Notes under the pieces: model-generated
Database searches by the model: none
The model's input: only the letters and a program-made list of their open reading frames with translations
Told to the model about the DNA's origin: nothing
Program-made: the position numbers and the translations under genes
Shown: positions 21,055 through 31,580 of the stretch, piece after piece
Layout of the letters: the number at the start of each line of letters is the position of its first letter
Position numbering within the stretch: position 1 is the first letter of the stretch
NCBI RefSeq assembly: GCF_947507565.1
Contig: NC_089185.1
Span: 1,922,001 to 1,986,000 of the forward strand
Length of the DNA stretch: 64,000 nt
From: Oscarella lobularis
Lineage: Eukaryota; Porifera; Homoscleromorpha; Homosclerophorida; Oscarellidae
Reading direction: 5' to 3'

Positions 21055-21740
21055 CAATACAGATACCACCGATGACCGACGATCTTCATCCGAGCGACGA
21101 TTCGTCCTTCTTCTTCATCCGTCCGCCGCCCCCCGTCCGCATATCTAAGCTAAAAAGAAACCAGCGAAAAAAAACATGAAAATTTCATACAGATACCGTG
21201 ATGAGTGCCGTCTTCGACCATCTGCTGTCTTCGTCCATCCATCTTCATCTTGAGCACCTATACCTCAAAAGAAAGCGACCAAGGGAAACAACGAACGGTC
21301 CATACAGATACCTCTGATATTTCTTTGTCCACGTCTGTCGTCTTCGTCCACCCTTGCCCCGTCGATCGTCTGCATCTAAGTACTAAAAAGAGAAGGCAAG
21401 TGAACACGCGGACTTTACGTACAGATACCTGGCGTCTTCGTTTGTCCACTTACTTCGACGTCGTCATGGAGACGCGGTGGGGCCATGCACGCAGCCTTGC
21501 ATCCAACTAAATCTCAAAAAGAAGACAGCAAATAAATCGTGAGGACAGCATACAGATACCTCGTATGTAGTCTTCAATAGGGACGTCCGGCGTAGCGTAC
21601 TCCCTTCCATATCTAGCCCCCTAAAGACAAGAACCAGTACCTCCTGAACACTAAGTAACTCATACAGAAACCTTTTTTTGCTTCAACGTCTTCATCGCTG
21701 GCGACGGTCGATCGTCCTATGCCAAAAAGAAAGGTAAGTA
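21055..21740. repeat. Degenerate minisatellite, about 110-130 bp period
   Basis: The word CATACAGATACC (or TACAGATACC, CATACAGAAACC) recurs near 21059, 21190, 21303, 21420, 21551 and 21662. Each is followed by a GTCTTCGTCCA-like tract, ATCTAA, and AAAAAGAAA. That is about six imperfect tandem units. No protein is supported. Confidence 0.7.
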
Positions 21741-22840
21741 AAGACAATAAATGATTAATTACTTAATCAAATAATAAATAAATTTATTATATACATATTT
21801 TAAGTATTAATTAATTAATTGATTAATCCTCTACCCTACTGCCTCTATTTCCTCTAAGGTATGACGAATGTAAAGCTGATGATGTGAAGGAAGAGTAGAT
21901 AATGATGGAGGATGAAGTGTAGGATATGAGATGCTAAGAAGTTGAAGATGAAGTGAAAGAAGATAGTAGTTGTCTGATGATAAGAATGGTGATGCATGGA
22001 CAGCTAAAAATGTGCACTGTGAGCAGGTGGTACTTAGAAGGATCTGTGGTATGCTAGCTTTAGCTAAGATGATATGTGCACCCAAAATGGAATAAGATAA
22101 ATAACCGCGCCATACCAATATCAATTGTGACCACTCCCAGCTCGGGGGCGCGGTCAAAGAAATTCTGAAAATGAAACGAAAAGTCTTTTAGAGGCTTACC
22201 AGAAAGTTTCAACTTTGTTTTAATTCGATTTCACAAAGGAAACCTAAAAGGGGGCCTCAGTCAATAAAGTGATACCAAACGAAGCCACTCCCTTAGATGA
22301 CGTGCGAAGCAACCATTTAGGCTAAATCAAATGCCCTGTACAGTAACTCGTGCCGCGCAGAGAACAATAGCGAAAGTTGAACCGCTGCGTACCGAACAGG
22401 TGTCTTTTACTGTGGGTCACGCCGGACCATGTGCTGCATAGACGAGCATAGACGCACTCCTCGCACGGCTAACTGCAACGATATTGATGTACAGGCAGCG
22501 AAATGAATACTAAACCGACCAAGGGAGTTGCAGATCAAAAATGCAGCCCGGCGACTGAGTTGGCGCGTCACTGGCATCTGTTTATCTATGTCTCTATGTC
22601 TCTATGTCTTCGATTTTTCTTCTTATCCTTTGGGAAATTGCCACTCCTCTTATCTATCCTCCATTTGTCTTGGTCAACAATGACTGTCTGATTGATCAAG
22701 GATGCACAAAAATCACGAGATGCCTTCATCTTTCTTATTATTAATATCTTTCTTAAGGAACATGGAATCACGAACAACATCGACGGGTCCGAAGACGTAT
22801 GGAACGCCGAATGGGACAAAAGTCAAAGTGTCGTAATTAG
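21741..22840. other. AT-rich stretch with no recognisable gene
   Basis: ATTAATTA-type low-complexity sequence around 21745-21830, then unremarkable sequence. Short frames show no recognisable domain. Confidence 0.4.
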
Positions 22841-22940
22841 TTTTTATGATCAAGTGCTACTTTTTTTATGATCAAGTGTTTGTTTTTATGATCAAGTGTT
22901 AGTTTTTTATGATCAAGTGCCAGTTTTTTTATGAAGTAGA
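22841..22940. repeat. Tandem repeat TTTTTATGATCAAGTG
   Basis: Four to five direct units of about 26 bp containing TTTTTATGATCAAGTG with variable spacers. Each unit contains the palindrome TGATCA. Confidence 0.85.
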
Positions 22941-24005
22941 GTTATTTTTATTTTTTGTGATTGTTGCTTTGGGGTCCAAAATTATTGCTGTTATAGTAAT
23001 CATTGGTCTTCACTGATTTTTTCTCTTATAATGCTGCAGTGACAACTGTCACCAATGCATTAAACCTGTGCCAACGGGCAGCATGCAAAGTAACGAAGTC
23101 TTCCTAAACTGCTCCAAAACCTGGAGAGTTTAGGATGGAGAAAGAAACGTCATCTTTAATTAAATGGATCGTAGTCTGTGTTATGCCTTTGGGTAAACGT
23201 TAAGGTCATAGCGCAGTTTGACGCAGACATGGACTCCTCCGTCAAATTGAACAGAATTCTTGGCCGAGGAGTAAAATCAAGTATTGGTACATTCGGGCAT
23301 CCTGTCACAAATTATAGAATGTCTGCCAAATCCACGGAAAAGCCGTTCATTTCAACTCCTGTAGTAATGGCATTCGATATTATTATTACAGAAATGCTTA
23401 CTGTTACTCACTCCTGCTAGCGGCATCTTTCACGTAGTCGTTCCAATTAATGACAATTTGCAGTTCAATTTCGCGGCGGTTTGAGCCTTCTGGAGAGTAT
23501 TGAACTTGGAAGAGATCCAGTACGTTATCCGCCGACAAGGATGGAGACTCTTGGCTTGGAAGCAAATGATAGGCCAGTGGGACGTTGTCTTTGAGAAACA
23601 TGAGAAGGTAATAGGAGCATAAGCCATCGCGCAAGCCATCAAGTTCTGCTTTTCTTGAAAAAATAACCTAAACTTAGGTTTTAATTAAAACGAGAAAATG
23701 AATCTTGTGTAGGTTTGTTTACGGTTTAAAGTGCTGCAGAAGCAACTAGTTTCCTTCCATCAGCCAATGAGAAGGAGCCAAGAGGTTTCACAAACCCAAA
23801 ATGAAAACGGAAGTCGTAGTCGCCTTTTCAAGAAGTTCTCTCAAAGTGGCATCGTCTTCGCAGTTTAACACGTGTACACGGCACAATTGCAATTGCAGTA
23901 AAAGACTTCATAAGGGTAATACGTCTTGCAATTTCTTTCGAACATCTTCGTCCGGGATTTCTTCCGTTGTCGGATCACCCAAATCAAAGAGTATATAATT
24001 CACTA

Positions 24006-25754
24006 CCGTATTACCTCGCTTAGAAGCACATGCGCTTGTACGTGAATTTGTTAGGCGCATGCGCTTATACCTCGAGGTAAAAGCGCATGCGCTTTTAAGC
24101 GAGGATCCACGTGCATTTCGGCGGTTTTTCTGCTCTTTCGTCGTCTCGTCGATGTCTTCTCGAAAGTCGTACACCCTAGACTTTAAGAGGCGAGTTCTAC
24201 TCTCTCTCGAAGCCAACGAAGGGAATATTTCACAAACGGCTCGACAGCACTCGATTCATCGTCGTTTGATCCAGCGGTGGGCCCGACAATCCAAAAGCTT
24301 AGAGGAAATAGCGGAAACGCGTGACGTTTCCGTAAAGAAACGAAGACGGCTGAAGCGAAAGAGTTCAGGTGGACTCAGTGCGAAGTTTCCCGAACTTGAG
24401 AAAGAGCTACTGGCATGGGTAGTGGAACGTCGAGAAGAGCGCGTCACAGTAGATGGTGAAGCCATAAAGCACAAAGCTCGACAGTTGTACGAAAGCCTTT
24501 ACGGAAAGAATGCAGATGAAACTTCACCGTTTAAGGCATCGAACGGATGGCTTGGGAGATTTTTGAAGAGACACGGGCTGACTTCAAGATGTGTCACTTC
24601 TCAGGGACAAAAAATTCCCGAAAATGCGAAAGATCTTGCAGAGAAATTTCTAGACGATTGTAAAGAGGCCTTTACGGAGACACAGTCGCTGAATTGCATT
24701 GGAAACATGGATGAGACACCTCTTTGGTTCGATATGCCGCGCAAGCGCACGGTAGATTTTAGAGGAATCAAAACGGTCTTGTCGAAGACAACGGGAAAAG
24801 AAAAGCTACGATATACCGTAGTTCTTGCCGCTTTAGCGGATGGTACAAAGTTGCCTCCTATGATAATATTTAAAGGCTTGAAGAAAGTTCCAAAAGGAAC
24901 TTTTCCTAAAGATGTCGTCATAGAAGTAGCGAAAGGAGGCTCGATGACGACCGATCTCCTGATTAGTTGGTTTACGCGAGTGTGGAAGTGCCGCCCAAAC
25001 TCTCTCTTTCGTGCCAAAGGCGTTCTCTTCTACGACAAGCACGCAAGTCATATCAACAAAAGAGCTCTTTCAACTTTATCGCGACATCATCAAACAAAGG
25101 CTGTTTTCATACCATCCGGACTTACCCCAATCTTGCAACCTTGCGATGTCTATTGGAACAAGCCTTTCAAGGAAATAATGCGCAAAAAGTGGGTAGAATG
25201 GCTTGCAGACGGCGAATGTGAGTACACAAGAAGTGGCAATAGAAGATCAGCCTCTTACACCCAAGTCGCAGAATGGGTCAGTCAATGCTGGAAAGACCTT
25301 GACAAAGATTTGATTAAAAGATCATTTGTTGGATGCGGTATCATTCCTTCAAGTTCAGGCAGCGGTGTTGAATTACACTCTCGTCTCCGAAAAATTCTTG
25401 GGTTAGGCGGCACGTCTGACGCCGAAGAAAGTTCCGGTGAGGAAGGGAGTGAGACGACAACGGATGATGAAGGAACGGATGATGAAGAAGGAACGGATGA
25501 CGAAGGCAAAGAAAGAGAGGAAGATGACGAAGTTAGCAGTGCAGATGAAAGTGAAGAAAATTAACACTAGACTGGAAAAGACAGGCGACAAAAATACTAT
25601 ATGATATGCATGGCAATGTAAAAGCATACGATATCTTCAAAAATAAAAAAATCACTTACAGGCACATGCGCTTATAAGTAGAGGAGAAAAACTGAAAGTC
25701 TTTAAGGCCGTTTTTCGCGTACAAGCGCATGTGCTTCTAAGCGAGGTAATACGG
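24006..25754 (+). mobile_element. pogo-like transposon, 1749 bp, perfect 37-bp TIRs, apparently intact
   Basis: Ends begin CCGTATTACCTCGCTTAGAA and are identical inverted copies for 37 bp, flanked by TA (24004-24005, 25755-25756). Extra copies of the end motif (AAGCGCATGCGCTT / TAAGCGAGG) lie inside the left end (24054-24107), and one (GCACATGCGCTTATAAGTAG) lies inside the right end (about 25663-25682). These are likely subterminal transposase-binding sites, as in Drosophila pogo. The single gene within has no stop or frameshift. TIR identity plus an open frame suggest recent activity. Confidence 0.93.
24152..25564 (+). CDS. pogo/DDE_1 transposase, full-length
   Basis: Start chosen at ATG 24152 (MSSRKSYTLDFKRRVLLSLE), because the 31 upstream codons of the open frame lie in the subterminal repeats. 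Length 470 aa, normal for pogo. N-terminal Psq/CENPB-type helix-turn-helix (NISQTARQHSIHRRLIQRWA), then a CENPB second domain (FKASNGWLGRFLKRHGLTSR), then the DDE core: first Asp in NMDETPLW, second in VLFYDKHASHI, third in LQPCDVYWNKPFKEI. The C-terminus is a Glu/Asp-rich tail (DDEGTDDEEGTDDEGKE). The second block has YDKHASH where many relatives have WDxxxAH, but the Asp is kept. The gene runs opposite to the HECT-like gene whose intron it occupies. Confidence 0.93.
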   Translation: MSSRKSYTLDFKRRVLLSLEANEGNISQTARQHSIHRRLIQRWARQSKSLEEIAETRDVSVKKRRRLKRKSSGGLSAKFPELEKELLAWVVERREERVTVDGEAIKHKARQLYESLYGKNADETSPFKASNGWLGRFLKRHGLTSRCVTSQGQKIPENAKDLAEKFLDDCKEAFTETQSLNCIGNMDETPLWFDMPRKRTVDFRGIKTVLSKTTGKEKLRYTVVLAALADGTKLPPMIIFKGLKKVPKGTFPKDVVIEVAKGGSMTTDLLISWFTRVWKCRPNSLFRAKGVLFYDKHASHINKRALSTLSRHHQTKAVFIPSGLTPILQPCDVYWNKPFKEIMRKKWVEWLADGECEYTRSGNRRSASYTQVAEWVSQCWKDLDKDLIKRSFVGCGIIPSSSGSGVELHSRLRKILGLGGTSDAEESSGEEGSETTTDDEGTDDEEGTDDEGKEREEDDEVSSADESEEN

Positions 25755-26828
25755 TATCGATCTACACAGTATATCGTTTATTAACAAAATATTTGTATAA
25801 CCAACAGCGTGGATATCATACCTTGGAAAAACGGGGCTGCCGGCCCTTCCTGAATAATCGACGAACAGTAGCTATAATCCGCCCAGCATGTAGAAATTTT
25901 TTTTCCATGACGTTTTTTGTATTGGTTCCGGCAGCTTTGTCTGACCGGAGGACCGAAATAAGGGTCTGTCAAGAAGCTCGTGCATAACGAGATTGAAATA
26001 CTCCCGCCGCGGTCCACCGTCATCAACGGCCCCTTCTCTAACGAAATGCACTTTAAGGGGATTTGTGCCAGTGAAATGATTTCGTTGAAAAGCACGCAAT
26101 GTGTCGGTTAATATATGCCGACGCCGAACATCCATGCGGTCGTAATTGATACCGTCCGCGCCGAAATTGTTCAACGAGGGCAAAACCGTTGCAATGAATT
26201 CTTTCATATTGTCCTTGCAGACGTCAACGACAGTCCTGAGCAAACATTACTGCAGGTGACACAATTGGCTGTGTACAAAGACATACTTGTCTGGCGACAT
26301 GGGAACAGCCTCCTCCATCAACGTTGTTGCATCATTGTCATTTCCCGAATCCGAAGACGATATGGATGCGTATTTCTTAATGAAAAGATTATGTGTGCAA
26401 AGTAAGGTGAACGCTGCTGTCTTACGAGTGGAGTGACATTCGAGCGGGATTGCTATGAGTAATGTCGTACTCTACCAGTACAACTCCTTTCTTGACCCGA
26501 ACTGCAGGGCGTCTTTTGCTTGGAGAAGTCGTTGCGCTGTCACTGTCGCTGCCGGAATCCTACGTAAAAGGTGGGACTGCGAGTGAAGGGCAAATACTAC
26601 AATACAGCAATAAGTCTTACAGATAGTAGTTGCTTATTGCAAGCAATGTAAATGGTTTTTAGAGAAAAAAAGCTTCTTGACAGTAGCCCCGTTGAATACT
26701 TGTCCAGCAGAAAGATTGGGCTTAACAAGACGTTTTCCCACAGGCATAACAAAATGCAACCTGTCATTAAACAGAAAAATAAATGCGTCGCAAAGCGACG
26801 GCATCAATATTAACGAACTCGATGTCTT

Positions 26829-26961
26829 TGTTACGTGTTATGAGTGGAGTTGAGTTGAGTTAGTTAATATCAACTGTTTTATATATAGCTAGGCTTGTTA
26901 GCTAGGCTTGTTAGCTCTAGTACACTTACTTACCTGTAAGACAACAGCACAGAACGTTACA
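26829..26961 (+). repeat. Candidate short LTR (TG...CA) of a Ty3/gypsy element, with PBS
   Basis: TGTTACGTGTTATGAG opens and ...GAACGTTACA closes a 133-bp stretch, followed directly by TGGTGACAGGCGTGGC, which looks like a primer-binding site. A gag frame starts 21 bp later at 26983. Internal tandem TTAGCTAGGCTTG repeats are present. No matching 3' LTR is visible in the window, so the call rests on position. Confidence 0.45.
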
Positions 26962-26982
26962 TGGTGACAGGCGTGGCAGATT

Positions 26983-27780
26983 ATGGCCACCGCACTCATG
27001 ACGACCGCTCGTCCACCCGAGGCGCTGAACCTCAGTGATCCGGCCCACAAAGGCGAATACTGAATGAAATTCGAGCGCGTTTGGAAAAACTTCGCCCGAG
27101 CCGCGAAGATAACAAAGGAAGATCGCGAAACTCAAGTCGCCGCACTCCTCAACGTCATCGGCGACTCCGCTCTCGATCTATACGAGACGTTCACGTTTAC
27201 GCCCCCGGCCGACGCGGAAGATGAAGATGACGCCGTCCCGGAAGCTCACATCACAGTAGATGCGATTCTCGCGAAGTTCCGAGAATACTGCGAACCAAAG
27301 TCGACGCCAAGTTCGAGCGCTACCAGTTCTATCGTCACGATCAAGAAGCCGGCGAGTCGCTCAACGATTACATAATCGCGGTTACGAAGCTCGCACGCAC
27401 CGGCGAATTCTGTGAGAGGCAGGACGAATCCGTCACGGACAGACTTCTGCACGGCATCCGGAATCAACGCGTTCGCCAGAAACTCTTCGATCAAACCCCA
27501 CTTACGCTGGACAAGTGCGTCCAGATTCTCCGAGCGTCTGAACTCAATGCGTATCGATCGAAGCAGATAACGGAGGAAGTCGACGGCGCGCCAACGCACC
27601 ATGTTTCTCACGCCCCTCGTGGGAAGTCGAAAGCCGCCACTCCGAAAGCAGCCGAAACATCGAAAAGCGTCGCTGCGAAGCCTAAAAGAACGACCACGAC
27701 GCTTCGACGACAGAGAAAGCTTCAATACGGAGGAGAAAAGTGTGATTACTGTGGATTGAAACACGCTTAGAAGAACTCTA
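26983..27780 (+). pseudogene. Ty3/gypsy-type gag relic
   Basis: The frame opens at ATG 26983 and meets TGA at 27061-27063, then continues as MKFERVWKNFARAAKITKED with the usual gag layout (QVAALLNVIGDSALDLYETF, ILAKFREYCEPK). Near 27300 it shifts to another frame (ERYQFYRHDQEAGESLNDYI, DRLLHGIRNQRVRQKLFDQ). It ends at a damaged zinc knuckle (CDYCGLKHA then stop). There is therefore one nonsense, one frameshift and a broken nucleic-acid-binding motif, and no pol follows. This is a dead LTR retrotransposon copy. Confidence 0.8.
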
Positions 27781-28004
27781 TGGTGGAGTGCAAAAAAAGA
27801 AGGAGCCCCTTCCAATCATCACGAAAGCGCTACAGAAAGAGAGAACATGGGAAAAGGAATCGGAAAAGGAATCGCAGTCATCAAACAAATACCACGGATT
27901 TTGAAACGGGATCGGAGAGCGAGAGTTCTTCAAGTGAAAGTCTCATCGAGGAAGAGGAGGACGATTTTGTGAAGTTGTGGGACGATATTGACAAGGTTTC
28001 TTAG
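27780..28004 (+). CDS. Unrecognised basic-to-acidic exon
   Basis: An open frame right after the gag relic: a Lys/Arg-rich part (KRYRKREHGKRNRKRNRS), then GSESESSSSESLIEEEEDDF and VKLWDDIDKVS. A donor-like aag|gtttct is near the end. It has the look of a nuclear-protein linker, but no domain. It may be the remains of a host exon or a 3' part of the retroelement. Confidence 0.2.
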   Translation: MVECKKRRSPFQSSRKRYRKREHGKRNRKRNRSHQTNTTDFETGSESESSSSESLIEEEEDDFVKLWDDIDKVS

Positions 28005-28363
28005 ACAGTTATGGCAAGTTAACTGAGGCACCGGGGTATTACATTTCGCCTAGTTTGTCCAAACTTTGCATGCATCTGAATGTCCGACTATATTCTGACA
28101 TACGTCCAACAATTTCATAAAGCTTATTTCGAGGCCTGCCGGCTGCTCCAAAATGCCTTCTTCCATCTATCCACGGACAAAATACTTTTTCAGTCATTTT
28201 TTCATTCAACGAGAGAAAAGATCAGCCCGGAGACTGTACATTTTCGTTTTTTTTTGCCTGAACTAAGCCTTCCGAAATTCGCCTCTTCTCGATTTCCTAA
28301 TCAGGGTAAGACTCTGAGTCACTGCCGTCAGACTCAGATTCACTACCAATTGTCGATCAGTTA

Positions 28364-28790
28364 TCACCCGAGATTACCGTACTGCGATTTTCCGTTTGAT
28401 TTCACGTTCTGCATCGTCGAAGACGTTTTGTGGGGGCCCAAATTTTTCGTATTTGAAAAATCGAACGGACGCACCTTCCGCACTATTCTCTGTAGGTCAC
28501 AGAGCAGCGAATGAAGTGTAATCGGCGCACAATCATGGCCTTTCGTCGTCCGTGCCTCGACAAGAAATTTTGACGCCCATTGGCAGAGTTCTTCGTCTGT
28601 ACCGGTAACGAGGACGTCTTCTCTTCCCCTATCATGGGTGCATCTCTTGCTGCGCCTAGCGATCCACGCTCGAAACGCATTTTCTGCCCATTTGTTAGCG
28701 CGATCGCTGTTCTTCGGAATGAAAGCTGTTTGAGCTGCCTCCAATTCCTTCGCGCTGATCGGACCGGCGAACCGAAGCGAAGTCGCCTTT
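28364..28790 (-). pseudogene. Crypton/ZMYM-QRICH1-type domain fragment
   Basis: Minus strand: KELEAAQTAFIPKNSDRANK, WAENAFRAWIARRSKR, GTDEELCQWASKFLVEARTT, PITLHSLLCDLQRIVRKV. The IPKNT-x-WAxxxFxxW...LCxWLxKFVxEVR...PxTLxxLxCxLQR pattern is the N-terminal part of the Crypton-derived ZMYM2/KIAA1958-like proteins (tyrosine-recombinase ancestry). After LQRIVRKV the expected continuation (FKYEKFGPPQNVFDDAEREI) is in another frame, so the copy is broken. No catalytic part is visible. Confidence 0.6.
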
Positions 28791-29038
28791 CTCTTCCTTC
28801 GCTTTGGTTAGCTCACGAAATCGTCGTTGTCGTCGTTGTCCTAAGGTACCAAATGTGATCACGGTGTGATTACGCAGCAGAAAACGGGCTATGTCTAACA
28901 TCACGCCCTCGCGTGACATAAAATAAATGAAGAAAGAAAAAAATTTCTTTGATTGTTTTTCTCTGCTCTTCAAGACACCCATTAGAGTCGTTCCTCGGCT
29001 TAGTCAAATCGTTCCACGAAGCTTTTCGTCAGCGTGTA

Positions 29039-29431
29039 CCTAAGAAAGGGAATCTCTACAGTGCAACGGAAATGGAAGCTTTTTCCGAAGAGCATTCCCC
29101 TGGATTGTTCAGCGTACTTGAAAAAAATATGACAAGCGACTATTCGCCTCAGATGGACTCCGACAGACGATCAGCCCTTCGGCACACTCGAGTTGTTGGA
29201 GAGTTGCATCGCCTGGCGCATCTCGGCAACCAGATGAAAACAAACTTCGATCGACCCAGCGTCAAAAGACTAAAGTATAAAAGCCATCAGCCACAGCGAC
29301 CGATAACCGCTCATTTCAGCGCCTCTTTCTCTAAAATTATCAACGCGCCAAATTATTTGAGGCTCTTGAAGTACGTATCTTCCTCTGAATTTCTTCCCAC
29401 CGTCTTCGTTAATCACGTTCATCGTCCATAG
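29039..29431 (+). CDS. Unrecognised open region, possible relic exon
   Basis: Reads KGNLYSATEMEAFSEEHSPG, FSVLEKNMTSDYSPQMDSDR, RSALRHTRVVGELHRLAHLG and ITAHFSASFSKIINAPNYLR. The text looks coding (amphipathic, low repeat content), but I recognise no family, start or splice sites. The upstream part of the open frame (28949-29020) is less convincing. Confidence 0.3.
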   Translation, partial: PKKGNLYSATEMEAFSEEHSPGLFSVLEKNMTSDYSPQMDSDRRSALRHTRVVGELHRLAHLGNQMKTNFDRPSVKRLKYKSHQPQRPITAHFSASFSKIINAPNYLRLLKYVSSSEFLPTVFVNHVHRP

Positions 29432-31028
29432 AGCCGAGAACCCTATTCGAAAAAGGTTAGCTGTTCCCTTACCGTCGTGAGGACACTAATCGGCTGATTG
29501 GATCCTTTCGTCTGGGACTCTGACTCTGAACTCAAATGGCTTAGCGGCAGAATCATCGCGCCTGACGTCACCACCAGCAGTAAGTGCTAGTCTAGAGAAT
29601 GATGGCAATGGCCATCATGAGATCCGGGATAAAGACATGCAGAGTTACACCATGCCATGTACTTTAATATCACGGGCTTCACATTCTGAAACTCCGTAAT
29701 TCCAGAGGGTTCGCCAGATCCAAGATTTTCTTTGCCCAACACTAAAAAGAGTCGGCTGAGAATAAACGAGGTCTCTTAGTTTTCTCTCTTTCAGCCGTAC
29801 AATCTTCCATTCGCATTATGTGTGAAAGGCGACAGGAAATACAGACAGTGCCGTATCAAGACTCGAGTGGGTTTCTAATAACGTGCTTCAGAAGTTCGGG
29901 GAAAGAAGCTAGCACCCTTACCAGGCGCGTAAGTTTCGGTCTATGACTTGCAGACCAAAATTCTGAATATGGGCGCATTGGTAGTCACGGTCAATTTCGG
30001 CTCGCATTGAGCAACGTTTAGACGTGTTGCAGTCTGACGTGAGAACGTAGTTAGAGGACAAAAACGGCCACGTTCGCACGTGAAAGGTATTTAAAGATTT
30101 TTCTCTTGATTATGTTGTGTACGTGGCACGTTGTTTTGACTCTCCCGAAATAACAAGAAAAGCTTTGAATGGTTTTATCAGTACGATTTGACGCTTGATG
30201 AAAACACGGCCGAGCGTTGCGCATTTGAACATCAGAATGATAATCAATCTCCCGGAATAGGAAACCTTTTCTCTACGAGATTTTTGGCTCTGCTGCAAAA
30301 AGAAAAATAAATAATCTTGCTTACTGCAATCCTATAAAAGAATTAAGCTTAAAAGAGAAAATAGACAAAGAGAGAACCGTTCTACTGTTTGACAATACTT
30401 CAAGGTCTTCCTGATATAGAATTTTCAGGTCTGATTACTGTAGTGTGAATTGTATGAACGCGATTAAATAAACCTGACAGGATTTAATTGCAGTCTTCTG
30501 CTCTTGCCCTGGGATGTCATATGATCTTCCCTTAATTCTAGCGAATGTACGAAGACAACCCGAAAGGCAGCTTGGAAGCAGGATTTCGAGCCGGCTGATG
30601 TCAGCATGGTTGCCAGAAGAACTGTTGGAGATAAAAAGGGTTTGCTCTCCGAACATCGATATTCTAAAGGAACATCAAGAAATTGGAGGCCTTCCAAAGC
30701 AACTTTCAGACACCAACGGTTGACAACACAAAATGGGGATGAGAGCGGCAATCAAACGTGAAATTCCTATCACGGCGCTGCTGTATGATTACATAAGCCT
30801 TCCGGTTGATAGCTTGATGATGCGAGGAGACACGAGCTATTTCATGCCTTTTTCATCAACTGCTTTTTATAGAAATCCCTCCTTCATACCCACTACACCC
30901 ATGCTGCACTTATCTCATGATTCAAAGGGGACTTCGACATGTTCTAATCCAGTTCTTTTTCGAAGGAAAGATAGTGCGCAACATGCTTAAAAACATAAGC
31001 AGTGTAAAAATAGACCAAAGCTTACCAC
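29432..31028. other. Stretch with no supported gene
   Basis: Contains short frames only; one at 30514-30723 (MSYDLPLILANVRRQPERQL) looks mildly coding but cannot be assigned. No terminal repeats or tandem arrays seen. Ends at the 9-bp target duplication of the next element. Confidence 0.35.
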
Positions 31029-31580
31029 AGTGATCTACAGGGGTAGTTCGCTACCGCGCGTTAGAGCCACCCCCAAATAAATTAACAGCGTTTTCTTCTA
31101 ACGACGACTTCTTTTGGAATTCTTATCAATGAATGTACGTATCGTATGATGGTTACTTTCATCTCCGCGATTTGGATGGGTTCTCGCACTGTCGTTTCCG
31201 AGATCCGAGTCGCAACATTGTAGGCGTCCGTAACTCTTCCATACTTTTTTAGTTTCGCAGACTTTTAGGCTGAACGCATGAGCTAGTAACATAAATGCTT
31301 GGACACAACTTGCTCCCGCCTGCTGCGATCTTTCCGACTGAGATATTTGTGTTTAGTTCCCAAAAGACTATGACGACATTAAGCGCATCATAGTCGTAGC
31401 ATCGTACGAAGAGATCGACTACGTCGTGCCTTGTTTTAATGTTCTTCACGTTCGGCTGACGAGAATTCGTTGTCGTATCGTCGAAAGTGATCAGGACGTC
31501 ACAGACTTGCAGGATTTCCTCATCAATTCGTCTACTATCACTCGAGCTCAGTGGCCGGAATTAATTGTTCCTATAGAATC

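Larger units (their letters stand above)
23156..26430 (-). pseudogene. HECT-domain E3 ligase-like gene (G2E3-type), disrupted
   Basis: Minus-strand exons in order: about 26425-26260 (ISSSDSGNDNDA acidic linker); 26243-25819 (TDTLRAFQRNHF, VHFVREGAVDDGGPRREYFN, HELL), the start of a HECT domain with a frameshift near 25875 before SIIQEGPAAPFFQ; 24000-23780 (NYILFDLGDPTTEEIPDEDV, CEDDATLRELLEKA); 23653-23412 (DGLRDGLCSYYLLMFLKDNV, VQYSPEGSNRREIEL); 23358-23156 (NGFSVDLADIL, TAA stop, FVTGCPNVPILDFTPRP, SASNCAMTL). The last exons splice in frame (phase 1). The expected catalytic-type Cys sits in SASNCAMTL, but the TAA (probably from CAA) precedes it. A pogo element (24006-25754) lies in the intron before NYILFD. 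Confidence 0.72.

Noticed and set aside
20837-22940. Tandem repeats considered as a CRISPR array
   Set aside because: Units are degenerate or lack spacers of constant length, and the genome is eukaryotic.
27064-28004. Continuing the gag relic into a pol gene
   Set aside because: After the broken zinc knuckle no protease or reverse transcriptase motif follows; the next text is an unrelated basic/acidic exon.
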